Below, piece after piece: positions 46,576 to 56,422 of a DNA stretch of 64,000 nt. The DNA comes from CAVTWY01 sp963738575. GTDB lineage: Bacteria > Pseudomonadota > Gammaproteobacteria > Burkholderiales > Burkholderiaceae_C. How positions within the stretch are numbered: position 1 is the first letter of the stretch; the number at the start of each line of letters is the position of its first letter. Under the pieces are notes generated by a model. The model did no database searches and was not told the origin of the DNA. It worked only from the letters and a program-made list of their open reading frames with translations. The DNA lies in assembly GCA_963738575.1 (NCBI GenBank), contig CAVTWY010000001.1:186001-250000 (forward strand), in the 5' to 3' direction. The position numbers and the translations under genes are program-made.

Positions 46576-47781
46576 TTAGGCTGACTTGGCGCGTGGTGTG
46601 TTCAACCACTGCTCGGCAATGCGCACCCACATGGTTGCCCCCAAGGGGATCAGGTCGTCGTTGAAGTCGTAGTTGGGGTTGTGCAGCGTGCACGGCCCCA
46701 GCCCATGGCCCATTTCGCGGTGAGCACCGTCGCCGTTGCCAATGAAGAAGAAGCAGCCAGGCTTGGCTTGCAAGTAGTAGCTGAAATCTTCGGCGCCCAT
46801 CGTTGGCTGAAAGTCCACCACATTGTGTGCGCCCACCACGTCACCCACGACGCGCCGCACAAATTCACTCTCGGCATCGTGATTGACCGTGGGCGGGTAA
46901 TTGCGATGGAACTCAAACTTGCAGGTGGCCGCAAACGCGCTGCACGTGTGCTCGGCGATGGTGCGCATGCGGCCCTCGATCAGGTCGAGCATTTCGGGCG
47001 TCATGGTGCGCACCGTGCCTTCAATCTCGCACGAGTCCGGCACCACGTTGGTGACTTCACCCGTGTGAATCATCGTCACCGAAATGACGGCGGTGTCGGC
47101 CGGGTTTTTGTTGCGCGTGATGATGGTTTGAAACGCCTGCACCATTTGGCAGGCGACGGGAACTGGGTCGACACCCAAGTGAGGCAGCGCCGCGTGTGAG
47201 CCTTTGCCCACGATGGTGATTTTGAATTCGTTGCTGGACGCCATCACGGGGCCACTGCGCACACCCACCTGGCCCACTTGCGAGCCAGGCCAGTTGTGGG
47301 CGCCAAAAATCGCTTCAACGGGGCACTGGGTGAAGAGCCCGTCTTTGATCATCTCGCGAGCCCCACCGCCGCCTTCTTCGGCCGGCTGAAACACCAAATA
47401 GACGGTGCCGTCAAAGTTGCGGTGCTTGCTCAGGTGCTTGGCGGCGGCCAGCAACATCGCGGTGTGCCCGTCGTGGCCACACGCGTGCATGCGGCCTTGA
47501 AACTTGCTGGCATGGGCAAACGTGTTGTGCTCGGTCATGGGCAGCGCGTCCATGTCGGCGCGCAGTGCCACACCCCGCGATGATGTGCCGTTTTTGACGA
47601 CTCCCACCACGCCGGTTTTGCCCAGGCCGCGGATGACAGGGATGCCCCAATCGGTCAGGCACTTTGCCACCAGTTCGCTGGTGCGCTCTTCTTTGAAGCA
47701 CAGCTCGGGGTGGGCATGGATATCGCGGCGGATGGTCTTGATTTGCTGCGCGTCGGCGAGCACGGATTCGATCAATTGCAT
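46576..47781 (-). CDS. M20-family amidohydrolase (hippurate hydrolase/N-acyl amino acid hydrolase type)
   Basis: This 401-aa metallopeptidase-fold enzyme has metal ligands in HACGHDGHTA and FQPAEEGGGGA, the ADMDALPM strand, and HNWPG. The dimerisation domain is inserted at about 190-300. The family hydrolyses N-acyl amino acids such as hippurate or N-acetyl compounds, but the substrate here cannot be assigned. It is convergent with pgi. Confidence 0.88.
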   Translation of the reverse strand: MQLIESVLADAQQIKTIRRDIHAHPELCFKEERTSELVAKCLTDWGIPVIRGLGKTGVVGVVKNGTSSRGVALRADMDALPMTEHNTFAHASKFQGRMHACGHDGHTAMLLAAAKHLSKHRNFDGTVYLVFQPAEEGGGGAREMIKDGLFTQCPVEAIFGAHNWPGSQVGQVGVRSGPVMASSNEFKITIVGKGSHAALPHLGVDPVPVACQMVQAFQTIITRNKNPADTAVISVTMIHTGEVTNVVPDSCEIEGTVRTMTPEMLDLIEGRMRTIAEHTCSAFAATCKFEFHRNYPPTVNHDAESEFVRRVVGDVVGAHNVVDFQPTMGAEDFSYYLQAKPGCFFFIGNGDGAHREMGHGLGPCTLHNPNYDFNDDLIPLGATMWVRIAEQWLNTPRAKSA

Positions 47782-47961
47782 GATGCTTTGCTTTCGAGCC
47801 TAGACAGGAGTCAGCATCTTACGACGCCCGTTCAGCATCGGCTTGTCGCCCTGGGGATAGCCCTAAGGACGTTTGGCCCTCAAGCGGCATTTGGCACGCG
47901 CCTGAGGGTGTCAAAGTGCGTCGCGGTCGTCTTGGACCCGTGGCTTGTGCAATAGTGCTGC

Positions 47962-50049
47962 ATGGCATCCCAACAGTCCACACGTTCCATGTCCCAATCG
48001 CCCTCACACGTGGTTCACGCCACCTGCCCCCACGACTGCCCCGACACCTGTTCCATGCAGGTGACGGTGCAAGACGGTCGGGTGGTCAAAATCCACGGCA
48101 CTGAAGACCATCCCACGACGCGTGGCGTGCTGTGCACCAAAGTGTCACGCTACGCCGAGCGCACCTACCACGGCGAGCGCCTGCTAACGCCCCTCAAGCG
48201 CGTGGGCCCCAAAGGCAGTGGGCAGTTTGCGCCCATCACCTGGGCGCAGGCCTTGGATGTGGTGGCAAACAAGCTGCAGGGCATTGCCGCCCGCAACCCC
48301 GAGGCCATCGTCCCCTACAGCTACGGTGGCACGCTGGGCTTGTTGCAGTCAGAAAGCATGGCGTCGCGTTTTTGGCACCAGCTTGGCGCCTCGCGCTTGG
48401 CCCGCACCATCTGTGCCTCTGCGGGCACGGAAGGACTGATGAAAACATACGGCGGCAAAATTGGCCTGAAGACGCTCGACTTTGCTGCCAGCCGCCTCAT
48501 CGTCATCTGGGGCAGCAACTCGATTGCCAGCAATTTGCACTTTTGGACGATTGCGCAAGAGGCCAAGCGCGCGGGTGCTCGCATCATTTGCATCGACCCC
48601 CGTCGCAGCGAGACGGCCGAGAAGTGCCATCAACACGTTGCCTTGCTGCCCGGCAGTGACGGCGCGCTGGCGCTGGGGCTGATGCGCGAGTGGATCACGC
48701 AGGGCTTGGTGGACACAGACTACGTGAACAAGCACGTCAACGGCTACGACGAGTTGCACGCGCAGGCCATGGGCTGGACGCTTGAGCGAACTGCGCAAAC
48801 CTGCGGCCTGCAGGAGGCCGAAGTGCAGGCACTGGCGCGTGAGATGGCCACCACGGCGCCGCTTGGCATTCGGCTCAACTATGGCATGCAGCGGGTGGCG
48901 GGGGGTGGCAACGCGGTGCGCCTGGTGGCATTGCTGCCATGCCTGCTGGGGGCCTGGAAGCAACGCGGTGGCGGTTTGTTGCTCTCGAGCTCGGGATGGT
49001 TTGTGCCCTACGTGAACAAGCAGGCAATTGAGCGTCCCGATCTGCTGGCCGGTCGCAACCCGCGCACCATCAACATGAGCGCGATTGGCGACGCTTTGTT
49101 GGCCGATACCTCGCCGGCCTTTGGCCCGCGGATCGAGGCGGTGGTGGTCTACAACAGCAACCCTGTGGCGGTGGCGCCCGATTCCACCAAGGTGGTTCAG
49201 GGGTTCAAACGTGACGATCTCTTCACGGTCGTGCTTGAGCACTTCATGACCGACACTGCCGACCACGCCGACATCATCCTGCCCGCCACCACGCAGCTGG
49301 AGCACCTGGACGTGCACACGGCCTACGGTCACACCGACTTGATGTTCAATGAGCCTGCCATTGCACCGCTGGGTTTGTGCAAGTCCAACACGCAGATCTT
49401 CAGGGAGCTGGCGCAGCGCATGGGTTTCAAGGACGACTGCTTTTTGCAATCGGACGAAGCCATGGCACGCGAAGCGATCGATTGGGACAAGTTGGGGGTG
49501 ACGTTCGACGCCTTTCGCGCAAGGGGCTGGGCGTCCTTGCCTCTGCCCGATATGCCCATGGCTGACGGGCAATTTGCAACACCCGATGGGCGTGCTGACG
49601 CGCGGGGGGCGTTGTACGTGCCCAATCGCGAAAGTGTTGAAAGTTCGCCCGCCTTGGCCACCAAGTACCCGCTGGCCATGATCTCGCCACCCGCCCGGCA
49701 CTTTTTAAACTCAACCTTTGTCAACGTGCAAAGCTTGCGCAGCATCGAGGGTGAGCCGCTGGTGGAGATTCACGCCGCCGACGCAGCAGCCCGGGGTGTT
49801 GTTGATGGTGGTTTTGTTGACATCTTCAACGACCGCGGTGCTTACCAATGCCGCGCCCGCATCAGCGCTCGCGCGCGGCCCGGTGTGGTCAATGCGCTGG
49901 GGGTATGGTGGCGCAAGCTGGGTGTTGCCGGCACCAACGCCAATGAAGTCACCAGCCAGGCGCTGACCGACCTGGGGGCCGCCGCCACCTTCTACGACTG
50001 CTTGGTGGACATCAAGCCTGTGATGGCTGGCGCTGTGGTGAATGGTTAG
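47962..50049 (+). CDS. molybdopterin-dependent oxidoreductase with N-terminal 4Fe-4S cluster
   Basis: This 695-aa protein is of the DMSO-reductase superfamily. An N-terminal cluster motif CPHDCPDTC with a later Cys in GVLCTK would bind 4Fe-4S. Molybdopterin-binding segments follow (WGSNSIASN, CIDPRRSETAEK, LPGSDGALALGLM) and a C-terminal dinucleotide-binding domain closes it. No Tat twin-arginine signal is visible, so it is probably cytoplasmic. No partner subunit is adjacent, and substrate is unknown. ATG 47989 is an alternative start. It overlaps the next gene by eight bases. Confidence 0.87.
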   Translation: MASQQSTRSMSQSPSHVVHATCPHDCPDTCSMQVTVQDGRVVKIHGTEDHPTTRGVLCTKVSRYAERTYHGERLLTPLKRVGPKGSGQFAPITWAQALDVVANKLQGIAARNPEAIVPYSYGGTLGLLQSESMASRFWHQLGASRLARTICASAGTEGLMKTYGGKIGLKTLDFAASRLIVIWGSNSIASNLHFWTIAQEAKRAGARIICIDPRRSETAEKCHQHVALLPGSDGALALGLMREWITQGLVDTDYVNKHVNGYDELHAQAMGWTLERTAQTCGLQEAEVQALAREMATTAPLGIRLNYGMQRVAGGGNAVRLVALLPCLLGAWKQRGGGLLLSSSGWFVPYVNKQAIERPDLLAGRNPRTINMSAIGDALLADTSPAFGPRIEAVVVYNSNPVAVAPDSTKVVQGFKRDDLFTVVLEHFMTDTADHADIILPATTQLEHLDVHTAYGHTDLMFNEPAIAPLGLCKSNTQIFRELAQRMGFKDDCFLQSDEAMAREAIDWDKLGVTFDAFRARGWASLPLPDMPMADGQFATPDGRADARGALYVPNRESVESSPALATKYPLAMISPPARHFLNSTFVNVQSLRSIEGEPLVEIHAADAAARGVVDGGFVDIFNDRGAYQCRARISARARPGVVNALGVWWRKLGVAGTNANEVTSQALTDLGAAATFYDCLVDIKPVMAGAVVNG

Positions 50050-51130
50050 GTGGGGCATGGCATTGTTGGGCTTGGTGGCAACGGGGGTGGTGGTGATGGC
50101 GCTCGTGTGCACCACCACAGGGTGTGGCACGGTGGGCTACTTGGCGCAATCGACCATGGGGCACGTGGCGGTGATGTCCAGTGCCAAGCCGGTGTCTGAG
50201 TGGCTGCAGGACGAAACCACACCCGAGCCCCTGCGTCAGCGGCTGGCAACGTCCCAGCGCATGCGCGACTTTGCCGTCAGTGAACTCAAGTTGCCCGACA
50301 ACCAAAGCTACCGCCGCTACGCTGATCTGGGGCGCACGGCCGCTGTGTGGAATGTGGTGGCCGCACCCGCGCTGTCGCTCAAGCTCAAATCGTGGTGCTT
50401 TCCGGTGGTGGGGTGCGTGGGCTACCGCGGCTATTACCGCGAAGCCGACGCGCAGGCTTTGGCGACCGAGCTGGCAAAAGAAGGATGGGAGGTTAGCGTG
50501 TACCCAGTGCCAGCTTACTCAACGCTGGGCAAGCTCGAGTGGTTGGGTGGTGACCCGCTGCTCAACACTTTTGTCAATCTAAACGAAGGCGACTTGGCGC
50601 GATTGATGTTTCATGAGTTGTCGCACCAGGTGTCATTTGCACCGGGTGACACCACGTTCAATGAATCGTTTGCCACCGCCGTGGAGCGTTTGGGCGGCGC
50701 GCGATGGTTGACCCAACACGCACCACCCGGCGCCCAGGTGCAGATGGCGCGACGCGACGCCATGCGCGCCGAGTTTCGCGACCTGGTGTCACGCCATCGC
50801 ACCGAACTTGAAGCCGTGTATGCAGGCAGTGCCACCGACCAAGTCAAACAGCAGGGCAAGCTGCAGATCATGGCCCGCATGCGGGCGGCGCACCAAACCC
50901 TCAAGCAAGAGCGCTGGGGTGGCAGCACTGCGTACGACACTTGGTTTGCGGGTGCCAACAATGCACTGTTGGGCATCATGGCCAGTTACAACGAGTGGGT
51001 GCCGGCTTTCGAAGTGCTGTTTCATCAACAAGGCCAAGACTTTGGACGCTTTTATGCCGAAGTTAAACGTTTGGCCGACTTGTCACCCGACGAACGCCGC
51101 GCGACACTCGCACGCCTCATGCCCCGATAA
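50042..51130 (+). CDS. putative zinc aminopeptidase lipoprotein (PF10023 family)
   Basis: This 362-aa protein has a signal peptide and a lipobox-like TTGC, placing it in the envelope. The zinc-peptidase motif is FHELSHQ (an HExxH variant reading HELSH), followed by NESFATAVE supplying the third ligand Glu. This matches the putative aminopeptidases related to YPO-type lipoproteins. ATG 50042 overlaps the molybdopterin gene end by eight bases. Confidence 0.85.
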   Translation: MVRWGMALLGLVATGVVVMALVCTTTGCGTVGYLAQSTMGHVAVMSSAKPVSEWLQDETTPEPLRQRLATSQRMRDFAVSELKLPDNQSYRRYADLGRTAAVWNVVAAPALSLKLKSWCFPVVGCVGYRGYYREADAQALATELAKEGWEVSVYPVPAYSTLGKLEWLGGDPLLNTFVNLNEGDLARLMFHELSHQVSFAPGDTTFNESFATAVERLGGARWLTQHAPPGAQVQMARRDAMRAEFRDLVSRHRTELEAVYAGSATDQVKQQGKLQIMARMRAAHQTLKQERWGGSTAYDTWFAGANNALLGIMASYNEWVPAFEVLFHQQGQDFGRFYAEVKRLADLSPDERRATLARLMPR

Positions 51131-51160
51131 ATCACCTCTTACTGCCGGAAAGCACGCGAC

Positions 51161-51517
51161 ATGGCGACCATCCACATTCACCGTGAACACCAACTGGGGT
51201 TGGTCAAGGCCCGCAAGCTCGCGTGGCAATGGGCCGAAGACGTCGAAAAAGACTTCGACATGGAATGCACCGTGGAGGAGGGTGACGACGGCGACACCGT
51301 CACCTTCAAGCGCGCGGGTGTGGATGGCGAGCTGACCGTGGCTGCCGACCACTTTGAGCTGCAAGCAAAACTGGGTTTTTTGCTGGGCGCCTTTGCCAAA
51401 ACCATCGAGACGCAAATCGAGCAGCGTTTGGATGCCTTGCTGGCGTCTAAGGGGGCCAAGGTGGTTGCCAAACAGGTCGTGCCCAAACCCGCCGCCAAGA
51501 AAGTCGGCAAACGCTAG
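51161..51517 (+). CDS. polyhydroxyalkanoic acid system family protein
   Basis: This 118-aa protein is of the PHA granule-region family (small, acidic, ending in a Lys/Ala/Pro tail like histone-type or phasin tails). The core MATIHIHREHQLGLVKARKL, then WAEDVEKDFDMEC and LGFLLGAFAKTIETQIE, fits the family. It is probably granule-associated. Next to an acyl-CoA-binding protein and a WS/DGAT enzyme it suggests storage-lipid metabolism. Confidence 0.83.
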   Translation: MATIHIHREHQLGLVKARKLAWQWAEDVEKDFDMECTVEEGDDGDTVTFKRAGVDGELTVAADHFELQAKLGFLLGAFAKTIETQIEQRLDALLASKGAKVVAKQVVPKPAAKKVGKR

Positions 51518-51588
51518 TCAATGGCAGACGCACCAAGCTGCAAGCATCGTTCCCTGGGGTCAGGCGGGAAGGGCGCTGCAGCGCAGGT

Positions 51589-51843
51589 TTACTTGAGCGA
51601 CTCGATTAAATCGACGTACGACTGCATGGCGTCTTTGTCACTCTTGCCTTTGATCTCGTTCCAAGCGTCCCACTTGGCGCGCCCCACCATGTCGGTGAAC
51701 CCGGGCCGCTTGCCGTCCACGTCACCGCTGGTGGCCTGTTTGTAAAGTGCATAGATCTTCAACAAGGTCATGTTGTCGGGCTTTTCCGGCAGCGATTTGC
51801 TCGCGGCAACGGTTTTTTCAAAGGTTGCTTTCAAGTCGGCCAT
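51589..51843 (-). CDS. acyl-CoA-binding protein
   Basis: This 84-aa four-helix ACBP binds long-chain acyl-CoA. Conserved residues are seen in LLKIYALYKQATSGD, the ligand-binding Lys/Tyr set in KWDAWNEIKGKS, and AMQSYVDLIE. It is divergent from the WS/DGAT gene and convergent with the PHA-system gene. Confidence 0.93.
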   Translation of the reverse strand: MADLKATFEKTVAASKSLPEKPDNMTLLKIYALYKQATSGDVDGKRPGFTDMVGRAKWDAWNEIKGKSDKDAMQSYVDLIESLK

Positions 51844-51933
51844 GGTGTCCTCTAAGGCAAAAGATGATTGACGCCGTTGATCTTAGCCAGCATCGTGTGG
51901 CTCGCCCATCACGCATTTCAAGGAGTTACCCCC

Positions 51934-53349
51934 ATGCCCGCCGTTGAACGCATGTCACGAGTCGATACCGCGTGGCTGCGCATGGACACCGACGCCAACC
52001 TGATGATGATCGTGGGCGTGTGGATGTTGAGCCCCCAACTCAACGTGCAACAGGTACGAGACCGCGCTTCAGAGACGCTGGTGAAGTACCGCCGGTTTCG
52101 ACAACGAGTGACCGAAGACACCCTGGGCGCCAATTGGGTGGACGACGACGCATTTGACATCGCCAACCACGTGGTGCCCGAAACCTTGGCCGCGAAGCGC
52201 GGTGTTTCGCCATTGGATTCGCTTAAGGTGCGCGTGGCCGAGCTGACGGCTCAACCGCTCCCTCGTGATCGAGCCTTGTGGCAGTTTCATGTGGTTGAAG
52301 ATTTTGAAAAAGGTCGCAGCGCATTGATTGCGCGCATCCATCACTGCATTGGTGACGGCATCGCACTGATCTCGGTCATGCTGTCGATCACCGACGGCGG
52401 CAAGCCACCCCCTGCACGCAAGAAGCGCGAGACGCAAGAGGAACCCGATTGGCTCAGCGATGCCATCCTCAAACCCATGAGCGACATCACCGTCAAGGCC
52501 ATCGGTTTGTACGGTTCGGGTGTGGCCAAAAGCATGGACATGCTGTCCAACCCAGCGCCGCTTTTGGGGTCGGTGGAGGCCACCCGCATCGGGGCCCAGG
52601 TGGTGAGTGACTTGGCGGCCTTTGCGATGATGAGCGACGACTCACCCACGCGGCTCAAGGGCAAAGCCCAGCCTGGCAAGCAGGTGGCATGGGGCGAGCC
52701 CTTGCCACTGGAGGCGGTCAAGACAGTGGCCAAGGCGCTGGGCGTGTCGATCAACGACGTGGCTTTGTCGTGCGTGTCGGGTGCCATTGGCGCGTATTTG
52801 CGCAGCAAGGGTGACGACCCCACCGGCCAAGAAATTCGCGCCATGGTGCCAGTCAACCTGCGACCGATGGAGAAGGCCTACCAGTTGGGTAACAAGTTTG
52901 GCTTGGTGCCGCTGGTGTTGCCCATCGGTGTTGAACATCCCATCAAGCGTCTCTATGCCGTCAATGCGCGCATGAGCCAACTCAAAGGCAGCTACCAGCC
53001 GTTGTTGGCCTTTGGTGTGTTGGCCGTGGCGGGCTTGATGATCAAGCCGGTGCAAGACCTGCTGCTGGGCATCTTCGCCAAAAAAGCCACCGCCGTGATG
53101 ACCAACGTGCCGGGCCCCAAAGACCCGCTCAAGTTTTGCGGCAGCAAGGTGGAGCAGGTGATGTTTTGGGTGCCGCAGTCGGGCGACATCGGCATGGGCG
53201 TCAGCATCTTGAGCTACGGCGGCGGCGTGCAGTTTGGCCTGATCACCGACCGCGTGATGTGCCCCGACCCCGAGGCCATCATTGCGCACTTTGCGCCTGA
53301 GTTTGACAAACTGCTGTTGTTGGCGTTGATGGCGCCTTGGGAGGCGTAA
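51934..53349 (+). CDS. wax ester synthase/diacylglycerol O-acyltransferase (WS/DGAT)
   Basis: This 471-aa acyltransferase esterifies fatty alcohols or diacylglycerol with acyl-CoA. The catalytic HHxxxDG motif is HHCIGDG (136-142), and the family N-terminus MSRVDTAWLRMD and C-terminal NVPGP segment (TNVPGPKDPL) are present. A strong AAGGAGTT Shine-Dalgarno site precedes ATG 51934. Proximity to ACBP, which could supply acyl-CoA, fits a wax ester or triacylglycerol storage role. Confidence 0.92.
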   Translation: MPAVERMSRVDTAWLRMDTDANLMMIVGVWMLSPQLNVQQVRDRASETLVKYRRFRQRVTEDTLGANWVDDDAFDIANHVVPETLAAKRGVSPLDSLKVRVAELTAQPLPRDRALWQFHVVEDFEKGRSALIARIHHCIGDGIALISVMLSITDGGKPPPARKKRETQEEPDWLSDAILKPMSDITVKAIGLYGSGVAKSMDMLSNPAPLLGSVEATRIGAQVVSDLAAFAMMSDDSPTRLKGKAQPGKQVAWGEPLPLEAVKTVAKALGVSINDVALSCVSGAIGAYLRSKGDDPTGQEIRAMVPVNLRPMEKAYQLGNKFGLVPLVLPIGVEHPIKRLYAVNARMSQLKGSYQPLLAFGVLAVAGLMIKPVQDLLLGIFAKKATAVMTNVPGPKDPLKFCGSKVEQVMFWVPQSGDIGMGVSILSYGGGVQFGLITDRVMCPDPEAIIAHFAPEFDKLLLLALMAPWEA

Positions 53350-53355
53350 GCCCGG

Positions 53356-54127
53356 TTACTCGTCTAGTTCGGCCTTGGCCATCTCCACATCCAGCCGCTC
53401 CATCGCATCCATCGGTTTGCAGGCGGCGGCGCTGACGTAAAGCGCTTCGGCCTCTTTCATTTTTTTATCGCCTTCGAGCATCACCAGGCCGTTGGCGTAC
53501 TCGACCATTGCAATGGCACTGGTCGGGTTGAGTTCGATGGCTTTTTTGTACAACTTCAAGCCTGTGCTGGCATCGGCGCCTTGTGTTTTACCCAGCAGCT
53601 TGCCCACCTTGTCGATGATCTCGGCATGAAACGCACCCAGCGCGATGTGCGCGTCGGCGTGCGCAGGCGCCAACTTGATCGCTGTTTCGAGGGCACTTTT
53701 AACCTTGCCGCCCAAGCCTTGGGATAGCGCTTTGGTGATGCTGATGCCTTGGCTGTAACGGCCCAGGGCGTAGGCTTGCCAGTAGTAGGCGTTGGCGTTT
53801 TTGGGGTCGCTGGCCTGTTGGGCCTCGGCGCGCTCGGCGGCCTCTAAAAACATCGCCAGTTTGGCCTTTTCGCTCTTTTCAAGGTAGTTGGCATGGATGC
53901 ACTGGGCTTTGTTGGCCACGCTGATGCCGGCATCGCCGGCTTTTCAGGCCAGCTTCATGGGCCTTTTGAAAATCACCGGCATGAAACAGCGTCCAGGCCT
54001 CAAGCACCTTGGCATCTTTGGGCATCGCCTCGGTATCGCCCGCATGCAGCCGACCCCAATGCTTCTTGAGGGCCGCAGCGTCCATGCGGTAGGCGTCATC
54101 GTACGGAAAGGGTGTCCATTTGGCCAT
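53356..54127 (-). pseudogene. TPR-repeat protein gene broken by a one-base frameshift
   Basis: The 5' part (from ATG 54127, MAKWTPFPYDDAYRMD) reads into a wrong frame after AHEAGLK, while the 3' part (to 53356) continues in another frame as AGDAGISVANKAQCIHANYLE and onward. Removing one base from the run TTTT at 53941-53944 (AAAA on the coding strand) joins them into one protein of about 256 aa with TPR-like helices (NAYYWQAYALGRYSQG, AHADAHIALGAFHAE, AIAMVEYANGLVML). It has no signal peptide. It may be a sequencing error or a real lesion; the two halves are otherwise undamaged. Confidence 0.78.
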
Positions 54128-54187
54128 GAAAGGGTCTCCAGGTTTTTTAGAGTCGAGGCATCACTTGCAGGTTCAATGGGCAAGCCA

Positions 54188-54859
54188 TCAGTTTGCAGGC
54201 GCACCTTGTTGGTAGGAAAGGGCAAGCTTGTGCAAATGCTCGCGCGACGGCCCCTCGAGGTACGGCAGCAGCAGGCTCAGCACATGGTACGCACCACGCG
54301 ACAGGGCAGCGCCGGCCGAGCTGGGTTCGAGGGCATTGCGTGGGTCGCGAACGTATTCGTAGCTGAGCCAATACGTCAGCACCACCACCATCGCGGTGGC
54401 CACAGGTTCGGCGTCGCGGCTGTCGATGCGCATGGCGCTTTCACGGCTGAGGCCATCCAGCACTTTGCGCACGGCTTGGCGCTTGTTTTTAAGCACGCTC
54501 TGAAAGTGGGTTTCCAGGCGTCGGTTTTTGGACAGCAAGTCGTTCAGGTCGCGGTACAAAAAGCGGTGCGTCCAAATCAGCTCAAAGAACATGTGGAAAA
54601 AGAGCCATGCGTCTTCGACGTTGCGCACGTTGTCCGCCGCTTGCAGCAACTCACCCAATGCTTTCTCGTAACGATCAAACAAGGTGTTGATCAGCTCGTC
54701 TTTGGCGGGATAGTGGTAGTAGAGGTTGCCCGGGCTGATGTTCAACTCGGCCGAAATCAGTGTGGTGCTGACGTTGGGCTCACCAAATCGATTGAACAGC
54801 TCAAGGGTGACCTCGAGGATGCGTTCGGCGGTGCGGCGGGGTTTTTTGGGGGTGGCCAT
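54188..54859 (-). CDS. TetR-family transcriptional regulator
   Basis: This 223-aa regulator begins MATPKKPRRTAERILEVTLELFNRFG, with the helix-turn-helix VSTTLISAELNISPGNLYYHY. A helical C-terminal domain follows (TetR_C-like, with FELIWTHRFLYRDLNDLL). I chose ATG 54859; a longer open frame upstream is antisense to the divergent FAD oxidoreductase and is rejected. It may control that divergent gene or the lipid-storage group; no clear operator was found. Confidence 0.9.
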   Translation of the reverse strand: MATPKKPRRTAERILEVTLELFNRFGEPNVSTTLISAELNISPGNLYYHYPAKDELINTLFDRYEKALGELLQAADNVRNVEDAWLFFHMFFELIWTHRFLYRDLNDLLSKNRRLETHFQSVLKNKRQAVRKVLDGLSRESAMRIDSRDAEPVATAMVVVLTYWLSYEYVRDPRNALEPSSAGAALSRGAYHVLSLLLPYLEGPSREHLHKLALSYQQGAPAN

Positions 54860-54940
54860 GCTCGGGTGACAATCTAGCACTGCTGCGCTCGTCTTGGCAC
54901 AAGGGCCTACCCCTGTGTGAGATGGAATGTATCCACGGGC

Positions 54941-56422
54941 ATGAACCCAAGGGGACAAAGTTTGCAAGAACTCAACGATGTTCACTCTGCCCTCAACCCG
55001 ACACCCGTCTTGGGCGTTGTGCGACCCACAGATCTGGCTTCGCTGCGTGCGGTGGTGATCGAGGCCAAGCGCACCGGGACGCAACTTAGCGTGGGCGGGG
55101 GGCGACATGCCATGGGTGGGCAGCAGTTTGCGCGCCATCAGACTCACATTGACACCACGCACCTGAACCATGTCCTGGCCACCGATGCACAACGAGGGCT
55201 GTTGCGGATCGAGGCCGGGGCCATGTGGCCCGACATCATCAGCGCCTCGCACACCATGCAAGCACCCTCGGGAGGGCTGTGGGCCATTCGTCAAAAACAA
55301 ACGGGTGTTGACGCGGTGACGTTGGCGGGCTCGATCGCCGCCAACGCGCACGGACGCGGTTTGTTGATGCAACCCCTGGTCGACGACATCGAAGACATCA
55401 CCTTGGTGGATGCCCAAGGGGATGTCGTTCAATGCAGCCGACGTGAAAACGCGCAGCTTTTTGCGCACGTGGTTGGGGGCTATGGGCTCTTTGGCGTGGT
55501 TTACGCAGCCACCTTGCGCTTGACGCCGCGGCAGCGTGTGGTTCGCCTGGTTGACGTCTTGGACTTGTCGGATGCGATGAACGCGGTATTTCGGCGCGTC
55601 GAGCAGGGTTGTGTGTACGGTGATTTTCAGTTTGTGATCGATCCAGCCGACCCGTCGTTTTTGCACCGCGGGGTGTTTGCGTGTTACCGGCCGGTTGACG
55701 AAGCGCCTGGTGCTGCGGCTGGCGTTTCGCCCCGCGCGGTTTCAAGCACGGAGCCACGCGAGAGCAGCGCTGCACCCGAAGGGGCTTCGGCCGATTTGTC
55801 GCCCGATGCATGGCTTCAATTGTTGCGCTTGGCGCACGACGACAAAGCGATGGCCTTCAAGCTGTATGCCCAGCACTACCTCGGGACCCACGGCAACACC
55901 TACTGGGCCGACTCGATGCAGCTCAGCACGTACTTGCCCAACTACGCCGATTTTTTGGCGAAGGAGCTTCCCGCCGCCAATGCAGCCGTGAAAGAAACGC
56001 TTGTCATCGGCGAGCACTACGTGCCGCGTGACCAGATTGCCAACTTCATGGCGCGTGCACGCGACGTGCTGCTGATGCACGGTGTCGAAGTGATCTACGG
56101 CACGATACGCTCCATTCTGCGCGACACCACAACGGCACTGCCGTGGGCCAAAGACGATTACGCATGCGTGATCTTTAACTTGCGAACAGTGCACACCCCG
56201 CAGGGCAAGCAGCGCACGGGCGATGCTTTCAGGGGGTTGATGGGTGCAGCCTTGGACCTGGGGGGAAGCTATTTTTTAACGTACCACCGGCATGCCACCA
56301 AGGCGCAAGTACTGCAAGCCTACCCCACGATGCCAGCCTTTTTGGCGACCAAACAGTTGCATGACCCTGGGGCGCTTTTCACCAGCGATTGGTATGTGCA
56401 TCATCGCGACTTGTTGGCATGA
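54941..56422 (+). CDS. FAD-binding oxidoreductase (FAD-linked oxidase family)
   Basis: This 493-aa protein of the VAO/PCMH superfamily has a PCMH FAD-binding domain with VGGGRHAMGGQQ and LAGSIAANAHGRG. The AQLFAHVVGGYGLFGVV segment completes the flavin pocket. The C-terminus resembles D-arabinono-lactone oxidase or DprE1-type enzymes (YLPNYADFLAKE). Substrate is unknown. It overlaps the methyltransferase by four bases, suggesting a two-gene unit. Confidence 0.85.
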   Translation: MNPRGQSLQELNDVHSALNPTPVLGVVRPTDLASLRAVVIEAKRTGTQLSVGGGRHAMGGQQFARHQTHIDTTHLNHVLATDAQRGLLRIEAGAMWPDIISASHTMQAPSGGLWAIRQKQTGVDAVTLAGSIAANAHGRGLLMQPLVDDIEDITLVDAQGDVVQCSRRENAQLFAHVVGGYGLFGVVYAATLRLTPRQRVVRLVDVLDLSDAMNAVFRRVEQGCVYGDFQFVIDPADPSFLHRGVFACYRPVDEAPGAAAGVSPRAVSSTEPRESSAAPEGASADLSPDAWLQLLRLAHDDKAMAFKLYAQHYLGTHGNTYWADSMQLSTYLPNYADFLAKELPAANAAVKETLVIGEHYVPRDQIANFMARARDVLLMHGVEVIYGTIRSILRDTTTALPWAKDDYACVIFNLRTVHTPQGKQRTGDAFRGLMGAALDLGGSYFLTYHRHATKAQVLQAYPTMPAFLATKQLHDPGALFTSDWYVHHRDLLA

